Translations under genes and position numbers: made by a program
Part shown: piece by piece, positions 1 through 7,782 of the stretch
How positions within the stretch are numbered: the first letter of the stretch is position 1
How the letters are laid out: each line of letters starts with the position of its first letter
NCBI RefSeq assembly: GCF_017874595.1
Contig: NZ_JAGILA010000004.1
Coordinates: 62,001 to 126,000, forward strand
DNA length: 64,000 nt
Direction: 5' to 3'
From: Sinorhizobium kostiense
GTDB lineage: Bacteria; Pseudomonadota; Alphaproteobacteria; Rhizobiales; Rhizobiaceae
The notes under the pieces: model-generated
What the model was told of the DNA's origin: nothing
Seen by the model: only the letters and a program-made list of their open reading frames with translations
The model's database searches: none

Positions 1-126
1 CGCCCATTCCAGCTAGAGCCGGACGAGACAGCTGGGTCTTTACCATTCCGATCGACTTCAAACGCTGAATGCCCTCTGCGGGCATGGCGGGCCTTCGCTT
101 CAGGCCGACGTGCTCCGATTTAAATA

Positions 127-141
127 TGAGTATAACGCTCA
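127..141 (+). promoter_or_regulatory. Iron-responsive operator (TGA-N9-TCA) upstream of a heme-related operon
   Basis: TGA at 127-129 and TCA at 139-141 are separated by exactly nine bases (GTATAACGC), and the half-sites are extended as ATGAG/CTCAT. TGA-N9-TCA is the IRO consensus bound by RirA in rhizobia. It lies about 130 bp before an operon ending in an IsdG-like heme oxygenase, the kind of target iron repressors control. The local sequence is AT-rich, as expected of a promoter. The assignment to RirA is inference from the motif and context. Confidence 0.6.
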
Positions 142-274
142 TGTTTATACTTTACTGTAGCAATCAAGTTTAATAGGGTGCCGTCATCGCACAACCAGGC
201 GGTGTGTACCGAAACAGGATTTGGAGGCGATCGGCGAGAAGGTTCGTCTCGCCGATGCAAGCGGAGAGGAATGC

Positions 275-685
275 ATGCGCGGCAAGCGGCAGCAGAATTC
301 GGGCAAGGTCGGCAACGGCAAGTCAAAGGTGGAAACGAGCCCGGCGCGGCCAGCGGTGGGCAAGGCGACGCTCGAGGGCCGCAGTTTCCTTTATGTCGGC
401 GGCCGCGACTGCCAGGTCGCCCATTTGCGTGAGATCGCCAGCTCCTATGGCGCCGAACTTATCCATCATGACGGCGGTCTACGCGAAGCGGTCTCGCGTA
501 TCGACCGGGTTCTGCCCTCGGTCGACTGCGTCTTCTGCCCGATCGACTGCATCAGCCACGACGCATGTCTTCGCGTGAAGACGGGCTGCAAGAAGTGGGG
601 CAAGGCCTTCGTGCCGCTGCGCAATGGATCAAAGTCGAGCCTGGAACGGGCGCTTCAGGATCTCTCCGCCGGCGCCGACGAATGA
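275..685 (+). CDS. DUF2325 domain protein, cysteine-rich, iron-linked operon
   Basis: A 136-residue DUF2325-family protein, biochemical function unknown. The core reads GRSFLYVGGRD, then HLREI, then GAELIHHDGG, and ends with a cysteine cluster of the pattern CVFC-x3-C-x5-C-x6-C (residues about 88-108) that could bind a metal or Fe-S centre. I place the start at ATG 275, preceded by GGAGAGGA; a TTG at 221 is in frame but has no better ribosome site. First gene of a three-gene run with the 91-residue protein and the heme oxygenase, behind a TGA-N9-TCA box. Iron or heme sensing is an inference; the family call is firm. Confidence 0.85.
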   Translation: MRGKRQQNSGKVGNGKSKVETSPARPAVGKATLEGRSFLYVGGRDCQVAHLREIASSYGAELIHHDGGLREAVSRIDRVLPSVDCVFCPIDCISHDACLRVKTGCKKWGKAFVPLRNGSKSSLERALQDLSAGADE

Positions 686-749
686 TTCCCAATGGAGAGA
701 AAGGAGCGGACGGCATTGCCGATCTCCGCCGACGCATGGAGTGTCCACG

Positions 750-1025
750 ATGAGTGATGAGCGTCTCGATCAGATGATGTTGATCGGTCTTCACAAGCTG
801 GCGTGCCAGTTCGGCGACGGGCTGGTGCCGGAGCTTTACGAGTTGCTGACGCGGCGCGCTCGAATGTTGGAGGAGAACCCGAACGTCACCGAATTTCCGG
901 CAGGCCAGGCGAGGCAGCCGGGACGGGGGTCGCTCGGGCTTGCGCCGGGGGCCGAGGGCGTTATCCTGCCGTTCCCGCGCCCCGCGGCAAATCCCGCTTC
1001 GGAACGGCAGGCGCTCGAGAGGTAA
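750..1025 (+). CDS. Hypothetical protein (91 aa) in iron-box operon
   Basis: A 91-residue protein I do not recognise. The N-terminal half (residues about 1-45) is predicted helical (MLIGLHKLACQFGD, then VPELYELLTRRARML); the C-terminal half is low-complexity, rich in Gly, Pro and Ala. There is no signal peptide or membrane segment. ATG 750 has GGAG just upstream. The stop lies three bases before the heme oxygenase start, so translation is probably coupled, which ties this protein to heme or iron handling by context only. Confidence 0.65.
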   Translation: MSDERLDQMMLIGLHKLACQFGDGLVPELYELLTRRARMLEENPNVTEFPAGQARQPGRGSLGLAPGAEGVILPFPRPAANPASERQALER

Positions 1026-1028
1026 GCC

Positions 1029-1343
1029 ATGTACTTTGCGATGAACCGTTTCCGAGTCGCCTCCGGCAAGGAAGAAGCCTTCGAGGCTGTCTGGAAGGGC
1101 CGCAACTCGAGCCTTGCGGAAATGCCTGGTTTCATCGACTTCCATCTGCTGAGGGGCGAGAGCGTTCCGGAAGAGGGCTACACGCCGTTCATCTCGAAAT
1201 CGACCTGGGAAAGCAAGGACGCGTTCCTCGCCTGGACGAAATCGGAAAGCTTCCGGTCGGCACACAGGAGCGCCGGCGACAGCCGGGCCATGTATCTCGG
1301 ACCGCCGAAATTCGAGGGCTATACCGTCGTCGAGGGGGCGTAG
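1029..1343 (+). CDS. IsdG/HmuQ-like heme-degrading monooxygenase (ABM fold)
   Basis: A 104-residue antibiotic-biosynthesis-monooxygenase fold protein. Asn6, Trp69 and His79 sit where IsdG-type heme oxygenases carry their catalytic Asn-Trp-His triad (Asn7, Trp67, His77 in IsdG), and the His lies in the typical context SFRSAH. The likely role is cytosolic oxidative opening of heme to release iron, as for HmuQ/BhuQ in other Rhizobiales. ATG 1029 follows GAGG. Last gene of the iron-box operon. A general quinol-type ABM monooxygenase is the alternative, but the triad argues for heme. Confidence 0.82.
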   Translation: MYFAMNRFRVASGKEEAFEAVWKGRNSSLAEMPGFIDFHLLRGESVPEEGYTPFISKSTWESKDAFLAWTKSESFRSAHRSAGDSRAMYLGPPKFEGYTVVEGA

Positions 1344-1370
1344 GGGAAGGCTTCAGGCTCGTGCCCGTTC

Positions 1371-1533
1371 TTACCCCTCTGGGCCTGCGGCATATCCCCG
1401 ACAAGGGGAGGTGGCTTCTCCTCGCTTCGGCCGAAACACTTCTGCAAGCGGAGAGCTGCGGTTGAGGCGCAGGGCGCGCCGCACATTTTCTCCCCCCTGT
1501 GGGGGAGATGGCCGGCAGGCCAGAGGGGGTGAC
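1371..1533. repeat. Inverted pair of intergenic palindromic repeat units
   Basis: Two related units face each other: 1371-1413 (ACCCCTCTGGGCCTGC, then TATCCCCGACAAGGGGA) and 1490-1533 (TCTCCCCCCTGTGGGGGAGA, then GGCAGGCCAGAGGGGGT). The second is close to the reverse complement of the first. Each carries its own small hairpin, typical of RIME/REP-like extragenic repeats in rhizobia. They lie between the 3' ends of two convergent transcription units, so they could end transcription or protect mRNA. Confidence 0.7.
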
Positions 1534-1572
1534 CAGGGCAGCAGCGCCAAGAATGCATCCGACCCAGCAACA

Positions 1573-1935
1573 TCAGCCGCGCGGCAAGAAGCAACCCAGC
1601 GCCACGGCCAGCCACCCCGCCATCATCGTCAAACCGCCAATGGGTGCCGACATCGGAAAGAAACCGTGTCCGGCAAAATGACGCAGTGTCAGGTCCCCGG
1701 CAAAGAGCGCCGTTCCTACTGCCAACAATAGGGCGGAAAGCGCGGCGGTGCGAAAATGTGCCCACCCGCCATGAAGCGCGACGAGCGCCGGTGCATGGGC
1801 GAGACACATGGCGGATGCCCCGCCGAGCAGCCGTGGATCCGCCCCATGCGAAGCGGCTGCCGCGGCGGCAACGCCGAAGAGGCCCATCAGCCCGGCAACG
1901 AAAAGCATGGTCGAGCGGAGCGTGCCGGCGGGCAT
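1573..1935 (-). CDS. DUF423 family membrane protein
   Basis: A 120-residue integral membrane protein of the DUF423 (YgdD) family. Four hydrophobic segments are visible: residues about 8-25 (MLFVAGLMGLFGVAAAAAA), 35-55, 60-85 and 92-115 (PIGGLTMMAGWLAVALG), together with the family-type phrase AAASHG. Function unknown. The start at 1935 is preceded by AAGGAAT and lies 5 bp after the globin stop, so the two genes are almost certainly co-transcribed. A longer reading frame upstream overlaps the globin and is not used. Confidence 0.8.
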   Translation of the reverse strand: MPAGTLRSTMLFVAGLMGLFGVAAAAAASHGADPRLLGGASAMCLAHAPALVALHGGWAHFRTAALSALLLAVGTALFAGDLTLRHFAGHGFFPMSAPIGGLTMMAGWLAVALGCFLPRG

Positions 1936-1940
1936 CCGAG

Positions 1941-2333
1941 CTATTCCTTGTTTTGCATGTGAAGGGCGAGCCGGGTTATCGGCGCGAGGATGATTTCCCT
2001 CAGCTTCGGATGGGAGACCGTTTCCTCCAGGGCGCGGGTAAAACAGAGGAGCCACTCGTCACGCTCGGCCGGGCCGATTTCTGCGATGAAGTGGCGGCGG
2101 CGCAGCATCGGGTGGCCGCGCTTTTCTACATAGATCGGCGGCCCGCCGAGCCAGCCGGTCAGATATTCGTAGAGCTTTTCCTCGCTGCCCGAAAGATCCG
2201 GCGGATGCACGGCGCGGCAGCGGGCTGCCTCGGGCAAGCTGTCCATGAACTCGTAGAAGCGCCGCGTCAGCGCACGCACGGTGGTTTCGCCGCCAATCGC
2301 CTCATAGAGGGTGGTCGTTTCCGTTTCCGACAT
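1941..2333 (-). CDS. Group II truncated hemoglobin
   Basis: A 130-residue 2-on-2 globin. Signatures of group II (GlbO-like) are present: LYEAIGGE at the N terminus, LYEYLTGWLGGP, RGHPMLRRRH with the proximal histidine, and ERDEWLLCF carrying the invariant Trp. It probably binds O2 or NO with heme in the cytoplasm. ATG 2333 is chosen; an ATG six bases upstream is too close to the AGGA ribosome site. Divergent from the TetR gene and followed by DUF423. Confidence 0.87.
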   Translation of the reverse strand: MSETETTTLYEAIGGETTVRALTRRFYEFMDSLPEAARCRAVHPPDLSGSEEKLYEYLTGWLGGPPIYVEKRGHPMLRRRHFIAEIGPAERDEWLLCFTRALEETVSHPKLREIILAPITRLALHMQNKE

Positions 2334-2444
2334 TGTCATTTCCTCGCGCCAATTTTCGTATCGCGGCTCCGGGTCGGGGACAATGCCTGCTTGTCGCTTG
2401 CGGCGTTTCATCGCGGCGGCGGGCGGAAGCTTCGCTTTGGGCTC

Positions 2445-2473
2445 TTGACAAAACCGTCCGGACGGTATCTTTT
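2445..2473 (+). promoter_or_regulatory. TetR operator overlapping the core promoter of the TetR-SMR operon
   Basis: TTGACA at 2445-2450 is a consensus -35. Directly after it lies the perfect 14-bp palindrome ACCGTCCGGACGGT at 2453-2466, between -35 and the probable -10 (TATCTT at 2466-2471 or TTGTAT at 2472-2477). Such a palindrome directly before a TetR gene is the expected autorepression site; bound repressor would block RNA polymerase. The exact -10 is uncertain because the spacers are 15 or 21 bp. Confidence 0.7.
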
Positions 2474-2480
2474 GTATGCC

Positions 2481-3041
2481 ATGAAGAACGCCTATCAAAG
2501 AAAGAAGGAGCCGGAGCGGGTGCGCCAGCAATTGCTGGAGGTCGCAGCACGGCTGTCGTTCGAGCAGGGGATTGCCGCGGTGACGCTCGACAAGGTGTCC
2601 CAGGCGGCGGGCGTCAGCAAGGGCGGGCTCCTGCACCACTTTCCGAACAAGCTCGCCTTGCTGGACGGCCTGTTCGATGAGCTGATCACCCGCTTCGATC
2701 GGGCGATCGAGGGGGCGATGGTCGAGGACGATGTCGAAAGAGGGCGCTTCACCCGCGCTTACCTTGCGGTGTGTTTTGCCCTTGATGCTGATGCGGAAGG
2801 GCAGGACTGGCAGGTGCTGGCGATCGCGCTGCTCGCCGAGCCGCATCTCAAGGCGCGCTGGCGAGACTGGGTGGCACGTCGGTCGGCAGAGTTTGCGGAA
2901 ACCGACGGCTCGCCGAACTGCCTCATCGCCCGCTTTGCCGCCGACGGCGTGTGGCTCGCCGACCTGTTGCAGAGCCACGACCTCGAAGCGTCGACACGCG
3001 CCGAGCTACTTCAGAAACTCAAGGCGCTGTCGCTGCAATAG
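2481..3041 (+). CDS. TetR family transcriptional repressor of an SMR efflux gene
   Basis: A 186-residue TetR regulator. The HTH is clear at residues about 30-60 (GIAAVTLDKVSQAAGVSK, then GGLLHHFPNKLALLDGL). The C-terminal ligand domain resembles TetR_C groups that accompany small multidrug pumps. ATG 2481 starts only about 15 bp after the operator palindrome, so the leader is short. The SMR gene follows 51 bp downstream on the same strand. Probable inducers are cationic drugs (inference). Confidence 0.88.
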   Translation: MKNAYQRKKEPERVRQQLLEVAARLSFEQGIAAVTLDKVSQAAGVSKGGLLHHFPNKLALLDGLFDELITRFDRAIEGAMVEDDVERGRFTRAYLAVCFALDADAEGQDWQVLAIALLAEPHLKARWRDWVARRSAEFAETDGSPNCLIARFAADGVWLADLLQSHDLEASTRAELLQKLKALSLQ

Positions 3042-3092
3042 AGGGCCGCGGAAGTGCGGCTCCACCCATTCTCGAACCGACGGAGTCGAATC

Positions 3093-3434
3093 GTGAACCC
3101 CGCCATGCTCTACACAGTCCTGGTCATCGCCATCGTTTTCGAAGTGCTTGGCACATCGGCCATGCAGGCTGCCCAGCATTTCACGCGGCTCGCGCCGACC
3201 CTGCTCATGGTCGCCTGCTATGCGGTTGCTTTCTTCTTCCTGTCCTACACGTTGCGCTACATACCGGTCGGCATCGCCTATGCGCTCTGGAGCGGCCTGG
3301 GTATCGTGCTGATATCGCTCGTCGGCTACCTGACCTTCGGCCAGAAGCTGGACATTGCCGCCATTCTCGGCCTTGCGCTCATCATCGCCGGCGTGCTGGT
3401 CCTCAACCTCTTCTCCAAGTCGACCTTCCATTGA
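3093..3434 (+). CDS. Small multidrug resistance (EmrE-like) efflux protein
   Basis: A 113-residue SMR transporter with four membrane helices. It keeps the essential glutamate of TM1 (VFEVLGTSAMQ, equal to Glu14 of EmrE), YIPVGIAYALWSGLG in TM3, and a closing NLFSKSTFH like that of EmrE. It exchanges protons for hydrophobic cations across the inner membrane. I choose GTG 3093 because GGAG lies seven bases upstream; ATG 3105 is the alternative. It forms an operon with the TetR repressor. Confidence 0.9.
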   Translation: MNPAMLYTVLVIAIVFEVLGTSAMQAAQHFTRLAPTLLMVACYAVAFFFLSYTLRYIPVGIAYALWSGLGIVLISLVGYLTFGQKLDIAAILGLALIIAGVLVLNLFSKSTFH

Positions 3435-3455
3435 AGGGCGTCCATGCCGAAGCCC

Positions 3456-4736
3456 TCAGGGCGTCACCGCCGAGCCGACCGTGTTTTCGACCGATTGGCC
3501 GAGCCGGCGGAGCTGGTCGTCGTAATTCTCCCGGGTACGGGGGTCGAAGATCATGATCGGCGTCGAGACGGCGACGCTCGCGGCGCTGCCGACCGTCTGC
3601 GCCGTTCCAAGGGCGACGGCGCCCACGCGCTCGCCGAGGCCGACATCGGAATCGGTGACGGTCTGGCCGGCGATCAACCGGTTGCCCAGGAGCCGCACGA
3701 CCTCGGGGCTTTCGGCGAACTTCCCATGGTTGAGCTTGTCTCCGCCTTTAAGCGCCGTCAGGTCTAGCACGGTGATGCCGGCCCGTTCGAGCTGACTGCG
3801 ATAGGGCTCCGCGGTCGGATCGATCTGTCCGAGCCGGTCGATATTGCCGGAAATCCGCCGCGAGACCGTCAGCGCCCGGTCATCGCGGGAGACGAAGAGC
3901 GTGAATTGGGGGCGCTTCTCGCCCATCGCCTGCATCTGCTTGGCGAAGACATCGACGTCGAGGTCGGGTGAAGCGAGGATGACGTCGGTGATCTTGGCGT
4001 CGACCCGGCCGTCGCGGATCGCCATCTGCCGGAGCGCTTCCACGGTGAGCCACGATCCCATGGAATGCGCCATTACCGTGATTTCTCGGACCGCGGGATT
4101 GCTTGTCGCGCGGTGCAGCAGCTCTTCCAGCGCGTCGCGCGAATAGTTGGTGCTTTCCTTGTCGTAGTTGTAATCGAAGATGCTCGCCCGCGAAGGCCAG
4201 GTGAAGATGACGGGCGCGACCTCGGCATGGGAATCGTGGACGATCTGGGCGTAGCGGTAGACCGCATCCTCGAAGCGGTTGTTGAAGCCGTGGACGAAGA
4301 TCAGCACGCGCCGGCTCCTGGGCAGATGCCCCTTTAGCCAAGCCTGCGTTTGCTGTCCAGCCTCGAGCGGCTTGACGCTGACGGTCGAGAAATCGCGGCT
4401 CGGATCGGGCGGCAGTCTTTTCGGCCATTGCACCTGGCCGACCTTGCGGTTCTGTTCCGGGGGAATGGAAACGACGATTTCCGTCAGCGAAAGCCCTTGA
4501 GCGCGCTCGCCGGTGAAGAGTATGGCAGGATCGGCGGATGGCGCGCGCGTCGTCGCCACCAGGAGATCGACCTTGGAAGCGCCAGCGGCGGAGCCGGATG
4601 GGGTGAGAACTCCGACGGGGCGGGCGCCGCAGCCCGCAATGCCGAGCATCAGCACCAGGCAGACGAAGGTGCGGGCCAAACGCGTTGTGAGGGCATTCGC
4701 GATCGACCGCACCTCAAATTCCCTCTGGGGTCTCAT
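3456..4736 (-). CDS. DUF900 alpha/beta-hydrolase lipoprotein
   Basis: A 426-residue protein with a lipoprotein signal (hydrophobic CLVLMLGIAGC, lipobox Cys36) and an alpha/beta-hydrolase domain of the DUF900 type: strand plus oxyanion motif VLIFVHGFNNRFEDA at about 143-157 and nucleophile elbow AHSMGSW near 220. A charged VSRDD segment and a later His (KLNHGKF) could complete the triad. The substrate is unknown. Likely anchored to the envelope. It stands alone, convergent with the SMR gene. Confidence 0.83.
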   Translation of the reverse strand: MRPQREFEVRSIANALTTRLARTFVCLVLMLGIAGCGARPVGVLTPSGSAAGASKVDLLVATTRAPSADPAILFTGERAQGLSLTEIVVSIPPEQNRKVGQVQWPKRLPPDPSRDFSTVSVKPLEAGQQTQAWLKGHLPRSRRVLIFVHGFNNRFEDAVYRYAQIVHDSHAEVAPVIFTWPSRASIFDYNYDKESTNYSRDALEELLHRATSNPAVREITVMAHSMGSWLTVEALRQMAIRDGRVDAKITDVILASPDLDVDVFAKQMQAMGEKRPQFTLFVSRDDRALTVSRRISGNIDRLGQIDPTAEPYRSQLERAGITVLDLTALKGGDKLNHGKFAESPEVVRLLGNRLIAGQTVTDSDVGLGERVGAVALGTAQTVGSAASVAVSTPIMIFDPRTRENYDDQLRRLGQSVENTVGSAVTP

Positions 4737-5021
4737 TCATTCCATCGTCCTCATGACGGCTCGAGCAGCGGCAATGGCGGAAGCAATGGCAGATTTTCGC
4801 CCTTTTCGCATTTCCTGACGCTCGAAAGGGCTGTGCCGGACGACTGCTCGCCGCCCGATTGCGGCTTTCATGCAACATTTCGCTACAAGCTGCGGTCGTG
4901 GTTCCCCTGGAAATTCATTGAAATGACCGATGCCTTTCAATAGCATCGGCTTGGCCCTTGAGCGGACGCGGCCTGGCGGATGATCCATCCGGTCTCCCTG
5001 ACATGACGAGGAATTTTGCGA

Positions 5022-6077
5022 ATGCAGGCGGTTTTCGACGGCCATAATGACGTGCTATTGCGGCTCTGGCGGCATGCACGCGCAGGTGTCGATCCCGTGG
5101 CCGAATTTGCCCACGGGACCGACAAAGGTCATATCGACGCCCCGCGCGCCAGAGAGGGAGGCCTCATCGGCGGCCTGTGCGCCATCTATATTCCGTCGGG
5201 CGATCTCGTGCTGAAAGTGCCGGACGAAAACGGGCATTACGCGACCCCGCTTGCCAAGCCGCTCGACCACATGGCGTCGCTCGCGACCGCAATGGAGATT
5301 GCCGACGTCGCCTTCAGGCTTGACCGTGCCGGCGCCTGGCGGCTTTGCCGCTCGACCGGCGAAATTCGCAGGGCATCCGAGGAGGGCGTCTTCGCTGCCG
5401 TTTTGCACATGGAGGGCTGCGAGGCGATCGGGCCAGAGCTCGCGGCGCTCGAGACCCTCCATGCGGCGGGGCTCCGTTCGCTCGGCCCGGTCTGGAGCAG
5501 GCACAATGCTTTCGGCCATGGCGTGCCGTTCGCTTTTCCGTCCACGCCGGACACGGGGCCGGGACTCACCGCATCAGGTTTCGAACTGGTACGCGCCTGC
5601 AACCGGCTCGGCATTCTCATCGATCTCGCGCACATCACCGAAAAGGGTTTCTGGGACGTCGCGAAGACGACGGATCAGCCGCTCGTCGCCAGCCACTCCA
5701 ATGCGCATGCGCTGACGCCGGTCGCACGCAATCTGACCGACCGCCAACTCGATGCGATTCGCGAGAGCCGGGGAGTGGTCGGCCTCAATTATGCGACGAC
5801 CATGCTGCGGGGGGACGGACAGGAAAATGCTGCAACCCCGCTCGCCGATATGGTCCGACACGTCGACTACATGGTCGAGCGTGTCGGGATCGACTGCATT
5901 GCGCTGGGCTCCGACTTCGACGGCGCGACCATACCGGAGGAAATCGGCGATGCGGCGGGCAATCAGAGGCTCGTTGCGGCGCTCAAGGGTGCCGGATATG
6001 GTGATCGCGAGCTTAAAAAGATCTGTCGGGAGAATTGGTTGAGAGTTCTGGGGCAGGCGTGGCACGAGCAGGCCTGA
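5022..6077 (+). CDS. Membrane dipeptidase (peptidase M19, renal dipeptidase family)
   Basis: A 351-residue zinc dipeptidase. Metal ligands are visible: His8 and Asp10 (GHNDVLLRL), a bridging Glu in HMEGCEAIG, His in DLAHI, His in ASHSNAHAL and Asp in LGSDFDGA. It hydrolyses dipeptides, often including those with D-residues. ATG 5022 has AGGA nine bases upstream; a TTG six bases earlier is in frame but too close to it. No signal peptide is seen, so it is probably cytoplasmic. It lies 47 bp before a five-gene peptide ABC importer, so import and cleavage are probably coupled. Confidence 0.9.
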   Translation: MQAVFDGHNDVLLRLWRHARAGVDPVAEFAHGTDKGHIDAPRAREGGLIGGLCAIYIPSGDLVLKVPDENGHYATPLAKPLDHMASLATAMEIADVAFRLDRAGAWRLCRSTGEIRRASEEGVFAAVLHMEGCEAIGPELAALETLHAAGLRSLGPVWSRHNAFGHGVPFAFPSTPDTGPGLTASGFELVRACNRLGILIDLAHITEKGFWDVAKTTDQPLVASHSNAHALTPVARNLTDRQLDAIRESRGVVGLNYATTMLRGDGQENAATPLADMVRHVDYMVERVGIDCIALGSDFDGATIPEEIGDAAGNQRLVAALKGAGYGDRELKKICRENWLRVLGQAWHEQA

Positions 6078-6124
6078 TCTCATGAAGAAGAGCCCGCAAC
6101 GGGCATAAAAGAGGGAAACGCAAG

Positions 6125-7765
6125 ATGATGCATAAGCTCCATGGACGTTTTCGACTTCTGACTGCCTCCGCCGCGCTTGCGCTCACGATGGGTGTGGCGC
6201 AGCCAACTCTCGCCGATACGCCGAAGGACACGCTGGTCCAGGCCTGGGCGATCGACGATATCATCACCATGGATCCGGGCGAGGCCTTCGAGATCTCGAC
6301 CGCCGAGATGACCAGCAACACCTACAGCCTGCTCGTGCGCCTCGACCTCAACGACACGTCGAAGGTGGTCGGCGATCTCGCCGAGAGCTGGACGGTGTCC
6401 GACGACGGCCTCACCTATACGTTCAAGCTGAAGCCCGGAATGAAATTCGCCTCCGGCAATCCGATCACCGCCGAGGATGTCGCCTATTCCTTCGAGCGTG
6501 TCGTCAAGCTCGACAAGAGCCCGGCCTTCATCCTGACGCAGTTCGGTCTCACCGGCGACAACGTCACCGAGAAGGCCAAGGCCGCCGACGAGCAGACCTT
6601 CGTCTTCACCGTTGACCAGCCCTATGCCCCGAGCTTTGTCTTGAACTGCCTGACCGCGACGGTCGCTTCGGTCATCGACAAGAAGCTCGTCCTCGAACAT
6701 GTCAAGCCCGTCGAGCCGAGCGATGCCTATAAATACGACAACGACTTCGGCAATGAATGGCTGAAGACCGGCTATGCCGGTTCCGGGCCGTTCAAGCTGC
6801 GCGATTGGCGCGCGAACGAAGTGGTCGTGCTGGAGCGAAACGACAATTATTACGGCGAACAGGCCAAGCTCGCCCGCGTCATCTATCGACACATGAAGGA
6901 AAGCTCCGGCCAGCGTTTGGCGCTCGAAGCCGGCGATGTCGATGTCGCGCGCAATCTCGAGCCGGGCGACTACGAGGCGGTCTCGAAGAATGCGGATCTC
7001 TCGACGACGAGTGCGGCGAAGGGCACCGTTTACTACATCAGCCTGAACCAGAAGAACGAGGACCTTGCCAGGCCCGAGGTGCGCGAGGCCTTCAAATATC
7101 TCGTCGACTATGACGCCATCGGCGCGACGCTGATCAAGGGAATCGGTGAGATACATCAGACCTTCCTGCCGAAGGGCGTGCTCGGCGCGCTGGACGAAAA
7201 TCCGTACAAGCTCGACACGGCCAAGGCCAAGGAACTGCTGGCGAAAGCCGGCTACCCGGACGGCTTCTCCGTCACCATGGACGTGCGCAACACCCAGCCC
7301 GTGACCGGCATTGCCGAATCCTTCCAGCAGACGCTTGCGCAGGTGGGGGTGAAGCTCGAAATCATTCCCGGCGACGGCAAGCAGACTCTGACGAAATACC
7401 GCGCCCGCAATCACGACATGTATATCGGCGAGTGGGGCATGGACTACTTCGACCCGCATTCGAATGCCGAGACCTTTGCCAGCAATCCGGACAATTCCGA
7501 CGAAGGCAAGGTCAAGACACTTGCCTGGCGCAACGCCTGGGATGTGCCGGAATTGAGCAAGAAAACCAGGGAGGCGCTTCTCGAGCGCGACAGCGCCAAG
7601 CGTGCCGAGACCTACAAGGAACTCCAAAAGGTCGTCCTGGAGGAGGGCCCTTTCGTCATCATCTATCAGAAGACGGAAGTGGCTGGCCTGCGCGGTAGCG
7701 TCAAGGACTACAAGCTGGGGCCGAGCTTCGACACCAACTTCGTCTGGAACGTCTCCAAGGAATAG
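6125..7765 (+). CDS. ABC transporter substrate-binding protein, family 5 (peptide)
   Basis: A 546-residue periplasmic binding protein with a signal peptide (hydrophobic core LLTASAALALTMGVAQ, cleavage near ALAD) and the SBP_bac_5 fold: GDLAESWTVSDDGLTYTFKL, NPITAEDVAYSFERV and a late EGPFVIIYQ segment. It captures di- or oligopeptides for the following permeases. ATG 6125 follows GAGGG; a second ATG is adjacent. First gene of the importer after the dipeptidase. Confidence 0.9.
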   Translation: MMHKLHGRFRLLTASAALALTMGVAQPTLADTPKDTLVQAWAIDDIITMDPGEAFEISTAEMTSNTYSLLVRLDLNDTSKVVGDLAESWTVSDDGLTYTFKLKPGMKFASGNPITAEDVAYSFERVVKLDKSPAFILTQFGLTGDNVTEKAKAADEQTFVFTVDQPYAPSFVLNCLTATVASVIDKKLVLEHVKPVEPSDAYKYDNDFGNEWLKTGYAGSGPFKLRDWRANEVVVLERNDNYYGEQAKLARVIYRHMKESSGQRLALEAGDVDVARNLEPGDYEAVSKNADLSTTSAAKGTVYYISLNQKNEDLARPEVREAFKYLVDYDAIGATLIKGIGEIHQTFLPKGVLGALDENPYKLDTAKAKELLAKAGYPDGFSVTMDVRNTQPVTGIAESFQQTLAQVGVKLEIIPGDGKQTLTKYRARNHDMYIGEWGMDYFDPHSNAETFASNPDNSDEGKVKTLAWRNAWDVPELSKKTREALLERDSAKRAETYKELQKVVLEEGPFVIIYQKTEVAGLRGSVKDYKLGPSFDTNFVWNVSKE

Positions 7766-7782
7766 CCGAGAGGACCGCTTCC

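Noticed and set aside
120-326. Minus-strand frame of 68 codons at the left edge
   Set aside because: It overlaps the iron box and the start of the DUF2325 gene, has no ribosome site and a random arginine-rich composition.
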